Program-made: the position numbers and the translations under genes
Notes under the pieces: generated by a model
What the model saw: only the letters and a program-made list of their open reading frames with translations
What the model was told of the DNA's origin: nothing
The model's database searches: none
Assembly (NCBI GenBank): GCA_949346185.1
Contig: CASGVX010000004.1
Location: 1-21,299 of the forward strand
DNA: 21,299 bases
Source: an uncultured Lachnospiraceae bacterium
GTDB taxonomy: Bacteria; Bacillota; Clostridia; Lachnospirales; Lachnospiraceae
Direction: 5' to 3'
Shown: piece after piece, positions 1-8,135 of the stretch
Numbering within the stretch: the first letter of the stretch is position 1
How the letters are laid out: each line of letters begins with the position of its first letter

Positions 1-1
1 T

Positions 2-1285
2 CTGAAGGTGGCCGTGTTTGAGGGAGGCCATGTGCTGGAGCGGAGAAAGTGTCCCATTGATGGGGAGAAGATTAAGAGTTGCGTGGGGTGCAAGAACTGC
101 TCTATTATGAATGGATTTGGAGGAGCAGGGGCATTCTCTGATGGGAAGTATAATATGACGAATCAGTTTGGCGGTACCCTGCATGAGTATATCGGCAAGG
201 AAAAGGCTATGGACTTGATGCAGTATGTGGATTCCCTGAATCTGAAATTCGGCGGGGAAGGGACAAAATTATATTCTACGGCAAATACGGAAATAAAGAA
301 GTTATGCCTGCAGAATGGGCTTCATCTGCTGGATGCGTCGGTGCGCCATCTGGGTACGGATATTAATTATATTGTGCTAAAAAATATATATGACTATTTG
401 AAGGAGAAGGTGGAATTTTATTTTGATACTTTTGTGGACTCTGTCCGGGTGGAGGAGGGCGGATATGTCGTCTCTGCCGGAGATCAGGAATATCGGGGGG
501 AGCGGTGCATTATTTCGGCGGGGCGCAGCGGCAGCAAATGGGCTGAGAGGCTTTGCGAGAAATTGCACATTAAGACCAAATCTAACCGGGTGGATATCGG
601 CGTGCGGGTGGAGCTTCCGGCAGAAGTGTTTTCGCATCTCACGGATGAGCTTTACGAGAGCAAGATTGTGTACCGCACCGCTAAGTTTGAGGACTTGGTG
701 CGAACCTTCTGCATGAATCCCCATGGCGTGGTGGTGAATGAAAATACCAACGGCATTGTGACGGTAAATGGGCATAGTTATGAGGACAGGGAGAAGCATA
801 CGGAGAATACCAATTTTGCCCTTCTGGTGGCGAAGCATTTTTCCGAGCCGTTCCGGGACAGCAATGGATACGGAGAGAGTATTGCCAGGCTTTCCAATAT
901 GCTGGGAGGTGGGGTGCTGATACAGCGTTTCGGAGACTTGATTCGGGGCAGACGCAGCAATGCATCCCGCATTCAGGAGAATTTTGTGCGCCCTACGCTG
1001 AAAGCCACGCCGGGAGATTTGAGCCTGGTGATGCCGAAGCGGATTCTGGATGGCATTATCGAGATGATTTATGCGCTGGATAAGATTGCGCCGGGGACGG
1101 CGAATGATGATACTTTGCTCTACGGCGTGGAGGTGAAGTTCTACAATATGGAGGTGGAGTTGGACGAGAGGCTGGAGACGAATCAGCCAGGGCTGTTTAT
1201 TATTGGGGATTGCAGCGGGGTGACCCATTCGCTGTCCCATGCGTCGGCCAGCGGCGTGCATGTGGCAAGGTGCATTTTGGGATAA
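2..1285 (+). CDS. FAD-dependent oxidoreductase, 5' end cut by window
   Basis: Partial: the frame is open from base 2, so the N-terminal Rossmann GxGxxG segment lies upstream of the window. About 427 residues remain. They open with a Val-Phe-Glu strand end typical of the first FAD-binding beta-alpha-beta unit, followed by a Cys-rich stretch (CPIDGEKIKSCVGCKNC) and a Gly-rich GFGGAGAFSDGKYN segment. Near the C-terminus GLFIIGDCSGVTHSLSHA is the second FAD-contact motif common in this group. This combination fits the uncharacterised FAD-dependent dehydrogenase family COG2509, whose substrate is not established. The stop is followed at once by a 16-bp palindrome and the uvrB promoter, so the gene is probably the last of its own unit. 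Family assignment is fairly sure; the reaction is unknown. Confidence 0.8.
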   Translation: MKVAVFEGGHVLERRKCPIDGEKIKSCVGCKNCSIMNGFGGAGAFSDGKYNMTNQFGGTLHEYIGKEKAMDLMQYVDSLNLKFGGEGTKLYSTANTEIKKLCLQNGLHLLDASVRHLGTDINYIVLKNIYDYLKEKVEFYFDTFVDSVRVEEGGYVVSAGDQEYRGERCIISAGRSGSKWAERLCEKLHIKTKSNRVDIGVRVELPAEVFSHLTDELYESKIVYRTAKFEDLVRTFCMNPHGVVVNENTNGIVTVNGHSYEDREKHTENTNFALLVAKHFSEPFRDSNGYGESIARLSNMLGGGVLIQRFGDLIRGRRSNASRIQENFVRPTLKATPGDLSLVMPKRILDGIIEMIYALDKIAPGTANDDTLLYGVEVKFYNMEVELDERLETNQPGLFIIGDCSGVTHSLSHASASGVHVARCILG

Positions 1286-1286
1286 G

Positions 1287-1302
1287 CAAACAAATGTTTG
1301 CA
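1287..1302. promoter_or_regulatory. 16-bp palindrome upstream of uvrB, LexA-like operator candidate
   Basis: GCAAACAAATGTTTGC is a palindrome with 7-bp arms, placed 6 bp upstream of the uvrB -35 box. The core CAAAC-N4-GTTTG has the same spacing as the Firmicute LexA/DinR box (CGAAC-N4-GTTCG) with one symmetrical change per arm. uvrB is a classic SOS gene, so an operator is plausible. It could instead be a weak hairpin ending the upstream gene, or a short dispersed repeat: a similar GCAAAC..GTTTGC occurs at 9023-9037. Confidence 0.4.
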
Positions 1303-1308
1303 TTTTGG

Positions 1309-1337
1309 TAGACATTCGTATCATAGTGTGTTATACT
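1309..1337 (+). promoter_or_regulatory. Sigma-A type promoter of uvrB
   Basis: TAGACA (1309-1314), a 17-bp spacer and TATACT (1332-1337), with TG one base before the -10 (extended -10). Each hexamer is one base off consensus. Transcription should start near 1344, about 30 bases before the uvrB start. Confidence 0.7.
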
Positions 1338-1371
1338 GAAAATCACTTTTTTCTATGAAAAGGGAGGTAGT

Positions 1372-3360
1372 TTGGAGGAAATGGAATTTAAATTACACAG
1401 TGAATTTCAGCCCACCGGAGACCAGCCGGAGGCGATTGAGACTTTGGTAAAAGGCTTCCAGGAGGGCAACCAGTTCCAGACTTTGCTGGGGGTGACGGGC
1501 TCTGGAAAGACTTTCACCATGGCGAATGTAATCCAGAGATTGCAGCGCCCTACGCTGATTATTGCCCACAATAAGACCTTGGCGGCGCAATTATACGGGG
1601 AGTTCAAGGAGTTCTTCCCTGAGAATGCAGTGGAATACTTTGTCTCATACTATGATTACTATCAGCCAGAGGCATATGTTCCCTCCTCTGATACCTATAT
1701 TGAAAAGGATTCCTCTGTGAATGATGAGATAGACAAACTGCGCCATTCGGCTACGGCTGCCCTGACAGAGCGCAGGGACGTAATTATCGTGGCCAGCGTA
1801 TCCTGCATCTATGGATTGGGAAGCCCCATAGATTATCAGAATATGACCGTGTCTCTCCGGCCGGGGATGATTAAGGATAGGGACGAGGTAATCAAGCGGC
1901 TGGTGGAGATGCAGTATAGCCGCAGTGATTTGGAGTTTAAGCGAGGGACGTTTCGGGCGCGGGGGGACGTGCTGGAGATTTTCCCGGTAAATGAGTCGGA
2001 AAAGGCATTTCGAGTGGAATTTTTTGGGGATGAGGTGGACAGGATTACGGAGATAGACGTGCTTACCGGGCAAGTGCGGGCTGAATTGGAGCATATTATC
2101 GTATTTCCCGCCTCCCATTACGTGGTGGATGCGGAAAATATGGAGCGGGCCATCAGGGATATCGGGGAGGAGCTGGAAGAGCGGGTGGATTATTTCAAAG
2201 GGGAAGAAAAGCTGATTGAGGCTCAGCGGATTTCCGAGCGGACGAATTTCGATATCGAGATGATGCGGGAGACCGGGTTCTGCTCTGGGATTGAGAATTA
2301 TTCTCGGCATCTGGCAGGGCTGAAAGCAGGGGAGACGCCCAACACTTTGATGAACTTCTTTCCGGAAGACTACCTGATTATGATAGATGAGTCCCACATC
2401 ACCATTCCCCAAGTGCGGGGCATGTATGCCGGGGATCGTTCTAGGAAGGAGACATTGGTGAATTATGGATTCCGGCTGCCTTCTGCCTTGGACAACCGCC
2501 CCCTGAATTTTGACGAGTTCGAGAGTTATATCAATCAGATGCTTTTCGTATCTGCCACGCCCAATATGTATGAGGACGAGCATGAACTGGCCAGGGTGGA
2601 GCAGGTAATCCGTCCCACGGGTCTATTGGATCCTGAGATAGCGGTACGCCCGGTGGAGGGGCAGGTGGACGACCTGATTCAGGAAATCCACAAGACCATA
2701 GACGCTGGAAATAAGGTGATGGTGAGCACGCTGACCAAGAAGATGGCGGAAGACCTGACTTCCTATATCAAAGAGGTGGGCATTCGGGTGAAATACCTCC
2801 ATTCCGATATTGATACGCTGGAGCGTTCCGAGATTATCCGGGATATGCGACTGGATGTATTTGACGTGCTGGTGGGAATCAATCTTCTCCGGGAGGGGCT
2901 GGATATCCCGGAAATTGCCTTGGTGGCTATTCTGGATGCGGATAAGGAAGGATTCCTGCGTTCCGAGATTTCCTTGGTGCAGACAGTGGGACGGGCTGCG
3001 AGAAATGCAGAAGGGCATGTCATCATGTATGCGGATACCATTACGGAATCCATGCAGAAAGCCATTGATGAGACAAACAGAAGGCGCAGCATTCAGATGA
3101 AGTACAATGAGGAGCATGGCATCACGCCTCAGACAATCAAGAAGGCAGTGCGGGAGGTGATGCGGATTTCTAAGAAGGTGGAGGCATCGGGCTTTGATAT
3201 TGAAAAGGATTTGGAATCCATGAATAAAAAAGAACTGGAAGTGGTAGTCCAGAAGATTAAGAAGAAAATGAATCAGGCGGCGGCGGATTTGAACTTTGAG
3301 GAGGCTGCTGCCCTGCGCGACCAGATGATGGAGATTAAAAAGCAGATGCAGGAAATGTGA
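1372..3360 (+). CDS. uvrB: UvrABC excinuclease subunit B
   Basis: DNA damage-recognition helicase-like subunit of nucleotide excision repair; it is loaded by UvrA and then recruits UvrC. Up to 662 residues, the normal family length. Visible motifs: Walker A GVTGSGKTFT near residue 40, the beta-hairpin region with YYDYYQPEAYVPSSDTYIEK near 93-112, the DEXH-type box MIDESHITIPQVRGMY near 337-352, helicase motifs V/VI in the segments GLDIPEIALVAILDADKEGF and SLVQTVGRAARN, and a C-terminal UVR domain (EEAAALRDQMMEIKKQM) that contacts UvrC. Two starts are possible: TTG at 1372, four bases after AGGGAGG, or ATG at 1381, which begins MEFKLHSEFQPTGDQP like other UvrB proteins and is likelier by homology. 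An upstream palindrome may be a LexA site. GH42 follows after 52 bp. Confidence 0.98.
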   Translation: MEEMEFKLHSEFQPTGDQPEAIETLVKGFQEGNQFQTLLGVTGSGKTFTMANVIQRLQRPTLIIAHNKTLAAQLYGEFKEFFPENAVEYFVSYYDYYQPEAYVPSSDTYIEKDSSVNDEIDKLRHSATAALTERRDVIIVASVSCIYGLGSPIDYQNMTVSLRPGMIKDRDEVIKRLVEMQYSRSDLEFKRGTFRARGDVLEIFPVNESEKAFRVEFFGDEVDRITEIDVLTGQVRAELEHIIVFPASHYVVDAENMERAIRDIGEELEERVDYFKGEEKLIEAQRISERTNFDIEMMRETGFCSGIENYSRHLAGLKAGETPNTLMNFFPEDYLIMIDESHITIPQVRGMYAGDRSRKETLVNYGFRLPSALDNRPLNFDEFESYINQMLFVSATPNMYEDEHELARVEQVIRPTGLLDPEIAVRPVEGQVDDLIQEIHKTIDAGNKVMVSTLTKKMAEDLTSYIKEVGIRVKYLHSDIDTLERSEIIRDMRLDVFDVLVGINLLREGLDIPEIALVAILDADKEGFLRSEISLVQTVGRAARNAEGHVIMYADTITESMQKAIDETNRRRSIQMKYNEEHGITPQTIKKAVREVMRISKKVEASGFDIEKDLESMNKKELEVVVQKIKKKMNQAAADLNFEEAAALRDQMMEIKKQMQEM

Positions 3361-3412
3361 CAAGCAGTACTTTCCGCACGGTAAGCAGGAAAGGGGAGGA
3401 AAGGAGGAATCT

Positions 3413-5434
3413 ATGAAGATAGGAGTGGATTACTATCCAGAGCAGTGGGAGCGCAGTCTCTGGGAAAAGGACGTTGCGATGATGAAGGATGCGGGCGTGA
3501 AGGTGGTGCGCATGGGAGAGTTCGCTTGGAGCCGCCTGGAACCTAAGGAAGGAAAATACGACTTTGGCTGGCTGGATGAAGTTATCGGCCTGTTTGACAA
3601 GGCGGGGATAGAAGTGTTTCTCGGCACGCCTACCAATACGCCGCCGCTGTGGCTTTACGAGGAGCACCCGGAAGTGCTCCAGGTGGGGAAGGACGGAAAC
3701 CGCGTTCCCATCGGCATCAGAGGGCATCGATGCCTCAATAGCCCTGTGTACCGGGAGTACTGCAAGAAGATCATCAAAAAGATGGTTTCCCGGTACAAGA
3801 ATAAGAAATGCGTGATTGGATACCAGATAGACAATGAGCTGGAGGCAAACCACTGCTGCTGTCTGGTATGCCAGCAGGAGTTCCGTAAGTATGTCAAAGG
3901 GAAATATAAGAGCATTGATCAGGTGAATAAAGCCTATGGCAATAGCGTGTGGAGCGGGGAGTACTCTGATTTCAGCCAGATCAATCCGCCTTTTGGCTCC
4001 CATCAGACTTGGCTGAATCCTTCCTACATGCTGGATTTCAACCGCTATGCCTCAAAGAGCACGGTGGATTATGTGGAGTTTCAGCGAAGGCTCATTCATG
4101 AGACAGACAGCAAGGCGCTCATTACTACCAATAACTGGCTCTGTGAAAATATGCCGGACTTCTATGATTTGTTTGAAAAGCTGGATTTTGTTTCCTATGA
4201 CAATTATCCTGCCACGTCTCTTCCGGAAAATCAGGAAACTCTGTATTCCCATGCCTTTCATTTGGACTTGATGCGGGGAATCAAGAAGAAGAATTTCTGG
4301 ATTATGGAGCAATTAAGCGGAGCTTTGGGGAGCTGGGCGCCTATGAGCCCTACGCTGCAGCCGGGGATGCTGAAGGGGTATTCCCTGCAGGCCATTGCCC
4401 ACGGAGCGGATGCGGTGGTGCATTTTCGCTGGCGCACGGCAGTGTCCGGTGCGGAAATGTTCTGGCATGGGCTGATTGACCAGAGTAATGTGCCGGGCAG
4501 GAGGTTTGAAGAGTTTCAGGATCTCTGCAGGACAATAGACGGATGGCAGGAGTTAGAGGGCAGCACGCCGGAAAGCCAGGTGGCAATCATCTATGGCTCT
4601 GATCAGGAGTATGCCTTCAAGATTCAGCCTCAAGTGGAGGGGATGCATTACTTTACCCAGTTAAAGGCGTACCATGATGCTTTCGCCAGTCTGGGAATCG
4701 GCGTGGATATCGTGGATATCCGATCAGACCTAGGCAAGTACAAGGTGGTGGTGGCTCCTACGCTCTTTGTCACAGACAAAGGCATGGCGGACAAGCTGGA
4801 TGCCTACGCAAGGCAGGGAGGAAGACTGGTGCTTACCAATCGCTCTGGGGTGAAGGACGAGAATAATCAATGCATCATGTCCCCGCTGCCCACGGTTTTC
4901 GCAGATATGGCGGGGGTGCATGTGGAGGAATATGATGCCATCGGAAAGAAATGGCAGAAACTTCACATCTCTCAGGCATCGTGGCTTTTGCAGGACAAGC
5001 GGATGACGGCGGCAAGACAGGGGGAGGAGCCGGCCTGTCAGTTGTGGTGCGATATTCTGGAAAGCCATGGGGCAGAAGTCCTTGCCAGGTATGGAGAGAA
5101 TTTTTATGAGGGCAAGGCGGCCATTACGGTGAATCAATACGGTGCTGGAGAGGTGTACTATGTCGGTACGGTGATGAATCGATGGGGCATGGTATCCCTG
5201 ATGAGCGAGATCATTAGAAAGGCGGGGATTTCCCACATCGAGAGCCTGCCCTTTGGCGTGGAGCATACGGTGCGCCGGAGTCAGAACAATCGATGGCATT
5301 TCCTATTCAATAACACTGGTGCAGAACAGGAGTTCGAGATGCGGTGGAGGCTGCCGGCGGGAATGCGGAATGATTATGATGAGATAATCTGCTTGCATCC
5401 CTTTGAAATGAAGATGTGGAAGGAAGAGGATTAG
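3413..5434 (+). CDS. GH42 beta-galactosidase
   Basis: Glycoside hydrolase family 42, retaining; removes terminal beta-galactosyl units from galacto-oligosaccharides or pectic galactan fragments. 673 residues, normal for the family, without a signal peptide, so cytoplasmic. The TIM-barrel domain opens with MKIGVDYYPEQW. The proton donor is Glu142 in YQIDNELEANHC and the expected nucleophile is Glu299 in WIMEQLSG. Cys107 plus the cluster at 148-153 (CCCLVC) match the structural zinc site of GH42. The trimerisation domain follows from about residue 390 and a small beta domain ends the protein. AGGAGG at 3402-3407 precedes the ATG by 5 bases. It lies 52 bp after uvrB with no terminator seen between, so co-transcription is likely though functionally unexpected. 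The next gene begins directly after its stop codon. Confidence 0.95.
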   Translation: MKIGVDYYPEQWERSLWEKDVAMMKDAGVKVVRMGEFAWSRLEPKEGKYDFGWLDEVIGLFDKAGIEVFLGTPTNTPPLWLYEEHPEVLQVGKDGNRVPIGIRGHRCLNSPVYREYCKKIIKKMVSRYKNKKCVIGYQIDNELEANHCCCLVCQQEFRKYVKGKYKSIDQVNKAYGNSVWSGEYSDFSQINPPFGSHQTWLNPSYMLDFNRYASKSTVDYVEFQRRLIHETDSKALITTNNWLCENMPDFYDLFEKLDFVSYDNYPATSLPENQETLYSHAFHLDLMRGIKKKNFWIMEQLSGALGSWAPMSPTLQPGMLKGYSLQAIAHGADAVVHFRWRTAVSGAEMFWHGLIDQSNVPGRRFEEFQDLCRTIDGWQELEGSTPESQVAIIYGSDQEYAFKIQPQVEGMHYFTQLKAYHDAFASLGIGVDIVDIRSDLGKYKVVVAPTLFVTDKGMADKLDAYARQGGRLVLTNRSGVKDENNQCIMSPLPTVFADMAGVHVEEYDAIGKKWQKLHISQASWLLQDKRMTAARQGEEPACQLWCDILESHGAEVLARYGENFYEGKAAITVNQYGAGEVYYVGTVMNRWGMVSLMSEIIRKAGISHIESLPFGVEHTVRRSQNNRWHFLFNNTGAEQEFEMRWRLPAGMRNDYDEIICLHPFEMKMWKEED

Positions 5435-5809
5435 ATGATCTGGTGGAAGAGAGGCGTTTTTTCGGTGATAAGCCTGGCGGGAGGATTTTTCTCCCTGGAT
5501 TACCAAGTCCTTGCCTTTGAATTGCTGACGGGAAAGGAAAGGCTAGGGGGAGTGGAGGGCATGCCAAGCGTATTGCGGCAAGCTGCCGGGGCGGGGATGT
5601 TCTTGCTTTTCGCCGCTGCTTTGGCGGGATATTTTTATCTGATACGGAAAAATGCCTCCTTTCTTCCCATGTATCAGGGGGAGGAGGAGAAGAAGAGGTG
5701 GAAGGGGCCTCGCTTGGAGATGCTGCTGCAGTTGTGCGTTCTGGCCACGGGTCTGGTGGTCAGGTTTGGATATCTTCTATACATCTATTTGCCGAAACAG
5801 TTTATATGA
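5435..5809 (+). CDS. Small integral membrane protein, unknown function
   Basis: 124 residues, not recognised. The ATG touches the GH42 stop (TAGATG), and a GGAAGAGGA tract inside the end of GH42 serves as ribosome site, so translation is probably coupled. Three hydrophobic segments are visible at about 7-27, 51-70 and 95-118; between the last two is a charged loop (EEEKKRWKG). The N-terminus is basic (WWKRG). The position after GH42 suggests a link to galactoside use, but nothing in the sequence shows a substrate. The gene ends exactly where base composition changes and the two-component module starts, so its C-terminus may have been altered by that junction. Confidence 0.65.
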   Translation: MIWWKRGVFSVISLAGGFFSLDYQVLAFELLTGKERLGGVEGMPSVLRQAAGAGMFLLFAAALAGYFYLIRKNASFLPMYQGEEEKKRWKGPRLEMLLQLCVLATGLVVRFGYLLYIYLPKQFI

Positions 5810-5838
5810 CTACAAAACAAAGGGGAGGGTGCTGTTCA

Positions 5839-6543
5839 GTGAATAAGTATAAAATTATGCTTGTTGATGACGAGCCAGATATATTAGACTTACTTGAAAA
5901 GGCTTTAAATATAGAAGGGTATCATAATATTACTAAAATTGATAATGGCATTTCTGCTGTATCAACTTGCAAGGAAATCCAGCCAGATATGATTATTTTA
6001 GATGTTATGCTGCCAGATATAGATGGATATGAAGTGTGTAAACAGATTCGAGCATTTTCTCATTGTCCTATATTGTTCCTATCTTCAAAAGATGATGAAC
6101 TGGATAAAATACTTGGCTTGGCTGTGGGAGGTGACGATTACGTTACAAAGCCCTTTAGCCCAAAAGAAATAGCATATCGAGTGAAAGCTGGATTGCGTCG
6201 TGGGGAATACAGACAAGCTCCAGTACAGGATTTTTCTATTAAAATTGGGGAGCTGATGATAGATGTTGATGGCTGCAGGGTCATGAAGAATGATCAGGAA
6301 ATCGGGCTAACCGCACGAGAATTTGAGATTTTGCGGTATCTGGCGGAGAATGCAGGACGGGTGATCAGCCGTGAACGATTGTATGAAACCCTTTGGGGTG
6401 AGGATAGTTTTGGGTGTGATAATACCATGATGGTACACATCCGTCATTTGCGTGAAAAGCTAGAAGAAAATCCTGCGGCTCCCAAATATATTATCACGAT
6501 GAAAGGCTTAGGCTATAAATTGGTAAATCCATATGAGGAATAA
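5839..6543 (+). CDS. OmpR/PhoB-family response regulator
   Basis: Cytoplasmic transcription factor activated by phosphorylation, 234 residues. Receiver domain about 1-118: acidic pair Asp10/Asp11 in MLVDDEPD, phospho-acceptor Asp55 in MIILDVMLPDIDGYEV, conserved Lys104 in VTKPFSPKE. The winged-helix DNA-binding domain covers about 134-230, with LTAREFEILRYLAENAGRVISRE and ending in ITMKGLGYKL. GTG at 5839 was chosen because AGGGGAGGG lies about 10 bases upstream and the protein then begins NKYKIMLVDDEPDI as usual. An in-frame ATG at 5806 overlaps the previous stop (ATGA) but would add 11 non-conserved residues. The stop overlaps the kinase gene by 11 bases. The CiaR-like repeat downstream at 7950 is a likely target. 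Confidence 0.95.
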   Translation: MNKYKIMLVDDEPDILDLLEKALNIEGYHNITKIDNGISAVSTCKEIQPDMIILDVMLPDIDGYEVCKQIRAFSHCPILFLSSKDDELDKILGLAVGGDDYVTKPFSPKEIAYRVKAGLRRGEYRQAPVQDFSIKIGELMIDVDGCRVMKNDQEIGLTAREFEILRYLAENAGRVISRERLYETLWGEDSFGCDNTMMVHIRHLREKLEENPAAPKYIITMKGLGYKLVNPYEE

Positions 6544-7948
6544 TTACAAACTAAATCCGTTTTTGCGGATATTCATTTTAGTATCAGCATTGCTTTTCGC
6601 CGCCTTTGTTCTTGCAATCGGCATGTTCTACTACATTTTTGGAATAACGGAACCGGAAGGCTTGAGCCTGGCAACATGGCCGGATAGGTTTGCAGATAAT
6701 TTTTCTATATGGATGGAGAACGATCACGGCAATATTAAAATAGAAGAAATAGGGCTTGAGCGGTTGGATGAATATGGACTATGGCTTCAGGTTATTGATG
6801 AAGCAGGACAAGAGGTTTTTTGCCACAACAAGCCTGAGAATTATCCCCAAAAATACTCTGCATCTGAATTGATTTCACTTCGTACAAGTGCTTATGAACA
6901 GGGAAATACCGTTTTTGTGAATAGTTATGTAAATTCTGGAGAAACATGGAGTTATTTGATTGGATTTCCTTATGCCATAGGGAAACATATGCTTTACTAT
7001 AATGGAGAAAATGTGGGACGGCTTTCGCCATTTTTCCGCATGGGAATATTCTTTGTCTTGTGTGTCATCTTTTTGTTCGTGATTTGTTATGGCTTTTGGC
7101 TTACCAGGCATCTGGGCAAAATAGCAAAAGGCATCGGGAATGTTTCACTGCGTTCCTATACTCCCCTGCCAGAAAAAGGCGTATTCAGCGAAATCTATGG
7201 GGCGCTTAACAAGATGGATACAGAAATCCGCCACAGTGACAAAGTTCAGCAGGATACGGAACGGATGCGCAGAGAGTGGATCGCAAATATTACCCACGAT
7301 TTGAAAACGCCGCTTTCGCCAATTAAGGGCTATGCGGAATTGCTTATGGGAAGTCCTGCCCCTGACAGTGAAACTATGCAGGAATACGGTGAAATTATCT
7401 TAAAAAATGTGCATTATACAGAAAAAATGATGAACGACTTAAAGCTGACCTATCAGTTGGATTCAGGTGCAGCACCATACCATCCACAGATGGTACGTCT
7501 TGTGCGTTTTCTGAAAGAACTGGTCATTGACATTGTAAATGACCCTGCCTTTGCGAATCGTAGCATTGCCTTTGAAACCAATATGCAGGAATGTGAAGTT
7601 TGCCTTGACATTGATTTGTTTCGCCGTGCCGTGAATAACCTTATCATTAATGCCTTGACGCATAACCCGCCCGAAACAAAAGTAACAATCCGTATAGACG
7701 CAGACCCGAAAAAGAGGATATTGATTTATATTTCTGATAATGGAATAGGTATGAGCCACAAGGAGCAGTCGGAACTTTTTCATCGGTATTACAGAGGGAC
7801 AAACACGAAAGAGAAACCAGAGGGAAGCGGCCTTGGACTTGCGATTGCAAAGCAGATTATAACGCTCCACAGTGGCAATATCTCTGTGAACAGCAAACCA
7901 GGTGAGGGAACGCAGTTTGCTATCGTTCTTCCGCTAAAAAATAAATAA
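6533..7948 (+). CDS. Sensor histidine kinase of the adjacent two-component system
   Basis: Membrane sensor kinase, 471 residues, partner of the overlapping response regulator. Transmembrane helices lie at about 11-37 and 168-190, enclosing an extracytoplasmic domain of about 130 residues with no motif I recognise; a HAMP-like linker follows at about 190-240. The HisKA phospho-acceptor is His255 in WIANITHDLKTPLSPIKGY. The ATPase part shows the N box NNLIINALTHNP (369-379), G1 box SDNGIGM (401-407) and G2 box GSGLGLAIAKQI (431-442). No strong ribosome site precedes the ATG, which lies inside the regulator gene, so translational coupling is expected. The large sensory domain argues against the short intramembrane-sensing BceS type. 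The signal is unknown; an envelope stress or peptide signal is inferred from the transporter beside it. Confidence 0.95.
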   Translation: MRNNYKLNPFLRIFILVSALLFAAFVLAIGMFYYIFGITEPEGLSLATWPDRFADNFSIWMENDHGNIKIEEIGLERLDEYGLWLQVIDEAGQEVFCHNKPENYPQKYSASELISLRTSAYEQGNTVFVNSYVNSGETWSYLIGFPYAIGKHMLYYNGENVGRLSPFFRMGIFFVLCVIFLFVICYGFWLTRHLGKIAKGIGNVSLRSYTPLPEKGVFSEIYGALNKMDTEIRHSDKVQQDTERMRREWIANITHDLKTPLSPIKGYAELLMGSPAPDSETMQEYGEIILKNVHYTEKMMNDLKLTYQLDSGAAPYHPQMVRLVRFLKELVIDIVNDPAFANRSIAFETNMQECEVCLDIDLFRRAVNNLIINALTHNPPETKVTIRIDADPKKRILIYISDNGIGMSHKEQSELFHRYYRGTNTKEKPEGSGLGLAIAKQIITLHSGNISVNSKPGEGTQFAIVLPLKNK

Positions 7949-7949
7949 C

Positions 7950-7989
7950 TTAAGGTTAAATTAAGATACAAAAAAGTACAGCCTAAGAT
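7950..7989 (+). promoter_or_regulatory. CiaR-like direct repeat and putative activated promoter for the ABC genes
   Basis: Directly after the kinase stop lies TTAAGGTTAAATTAAG (7950-7965), two TTAAG boxes with an 11-bp period, the one-turn spacing used by OmpR-family regulators and the same geometry as the streptococcal CiaR site (TTTAAG-N5-TTTAAG). The second box is also a -35-like TTAAGA (7961-7966) with a 17-bp spacer to TAAGAT (7984-7989). Both hexamers are weak, as expected of an activator-dependent promoter. Inference: the response regulator drives the ATPase and permease genes from here. Confidence 0.5.
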
Positions 7990-8027
7990 AGATGATTTAT
8001 GCTACAAGCATAGGTCATCTATTTTTG
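7988..8027 (+). terminator. Hairpin terminator after the two-component genes
   Basis: Arms ATAGATGA (7988-7995) and TCATCTAT (8015-8022), with an inner stem TATGC/GCATA and a 5-base loop, followed by TTTT and G. It should end transcripts coming from the kinase gene. The putative promoter just upstream would start inside the first arm, so its own transcripts could not form the full stem. Confidence 0.7.
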
Positions 8028-8135
8028 TTGTATGGGTAAGTTTGCCACAGCGTAGTGATGTGCCAACAAATAAAGTGGAATGCTTTTTTTGCAAGGGCGC
8101 CAGTGCTGGCAGAAGATGAACAGGAGGTTTTCTGA

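Noticed and set aside
377..1324. 315-codon open frame on the minus strand over the oxidoreductase gene
   Set aside because: It is rich in His, Pro, Arg and Leu as expected of an antisense shadow of a GC-rich gene, has no ribosome site, and the + strand protein is clearly recognisable.
1645..2583. Long minus-strand open frame across uvrB, and similar ones to 3363
   Set aside because: These are antisense shadows; uvrB is complete with all motifs on the + strand.
5806..5838. ATG 5806 (ATGA overlap) as response regulator start
   Set aside because: It adds residues not seen in receiver domains and leaves AGGGGAGGG inside the gene; GTG 5839 fits ribosome site and family start better.
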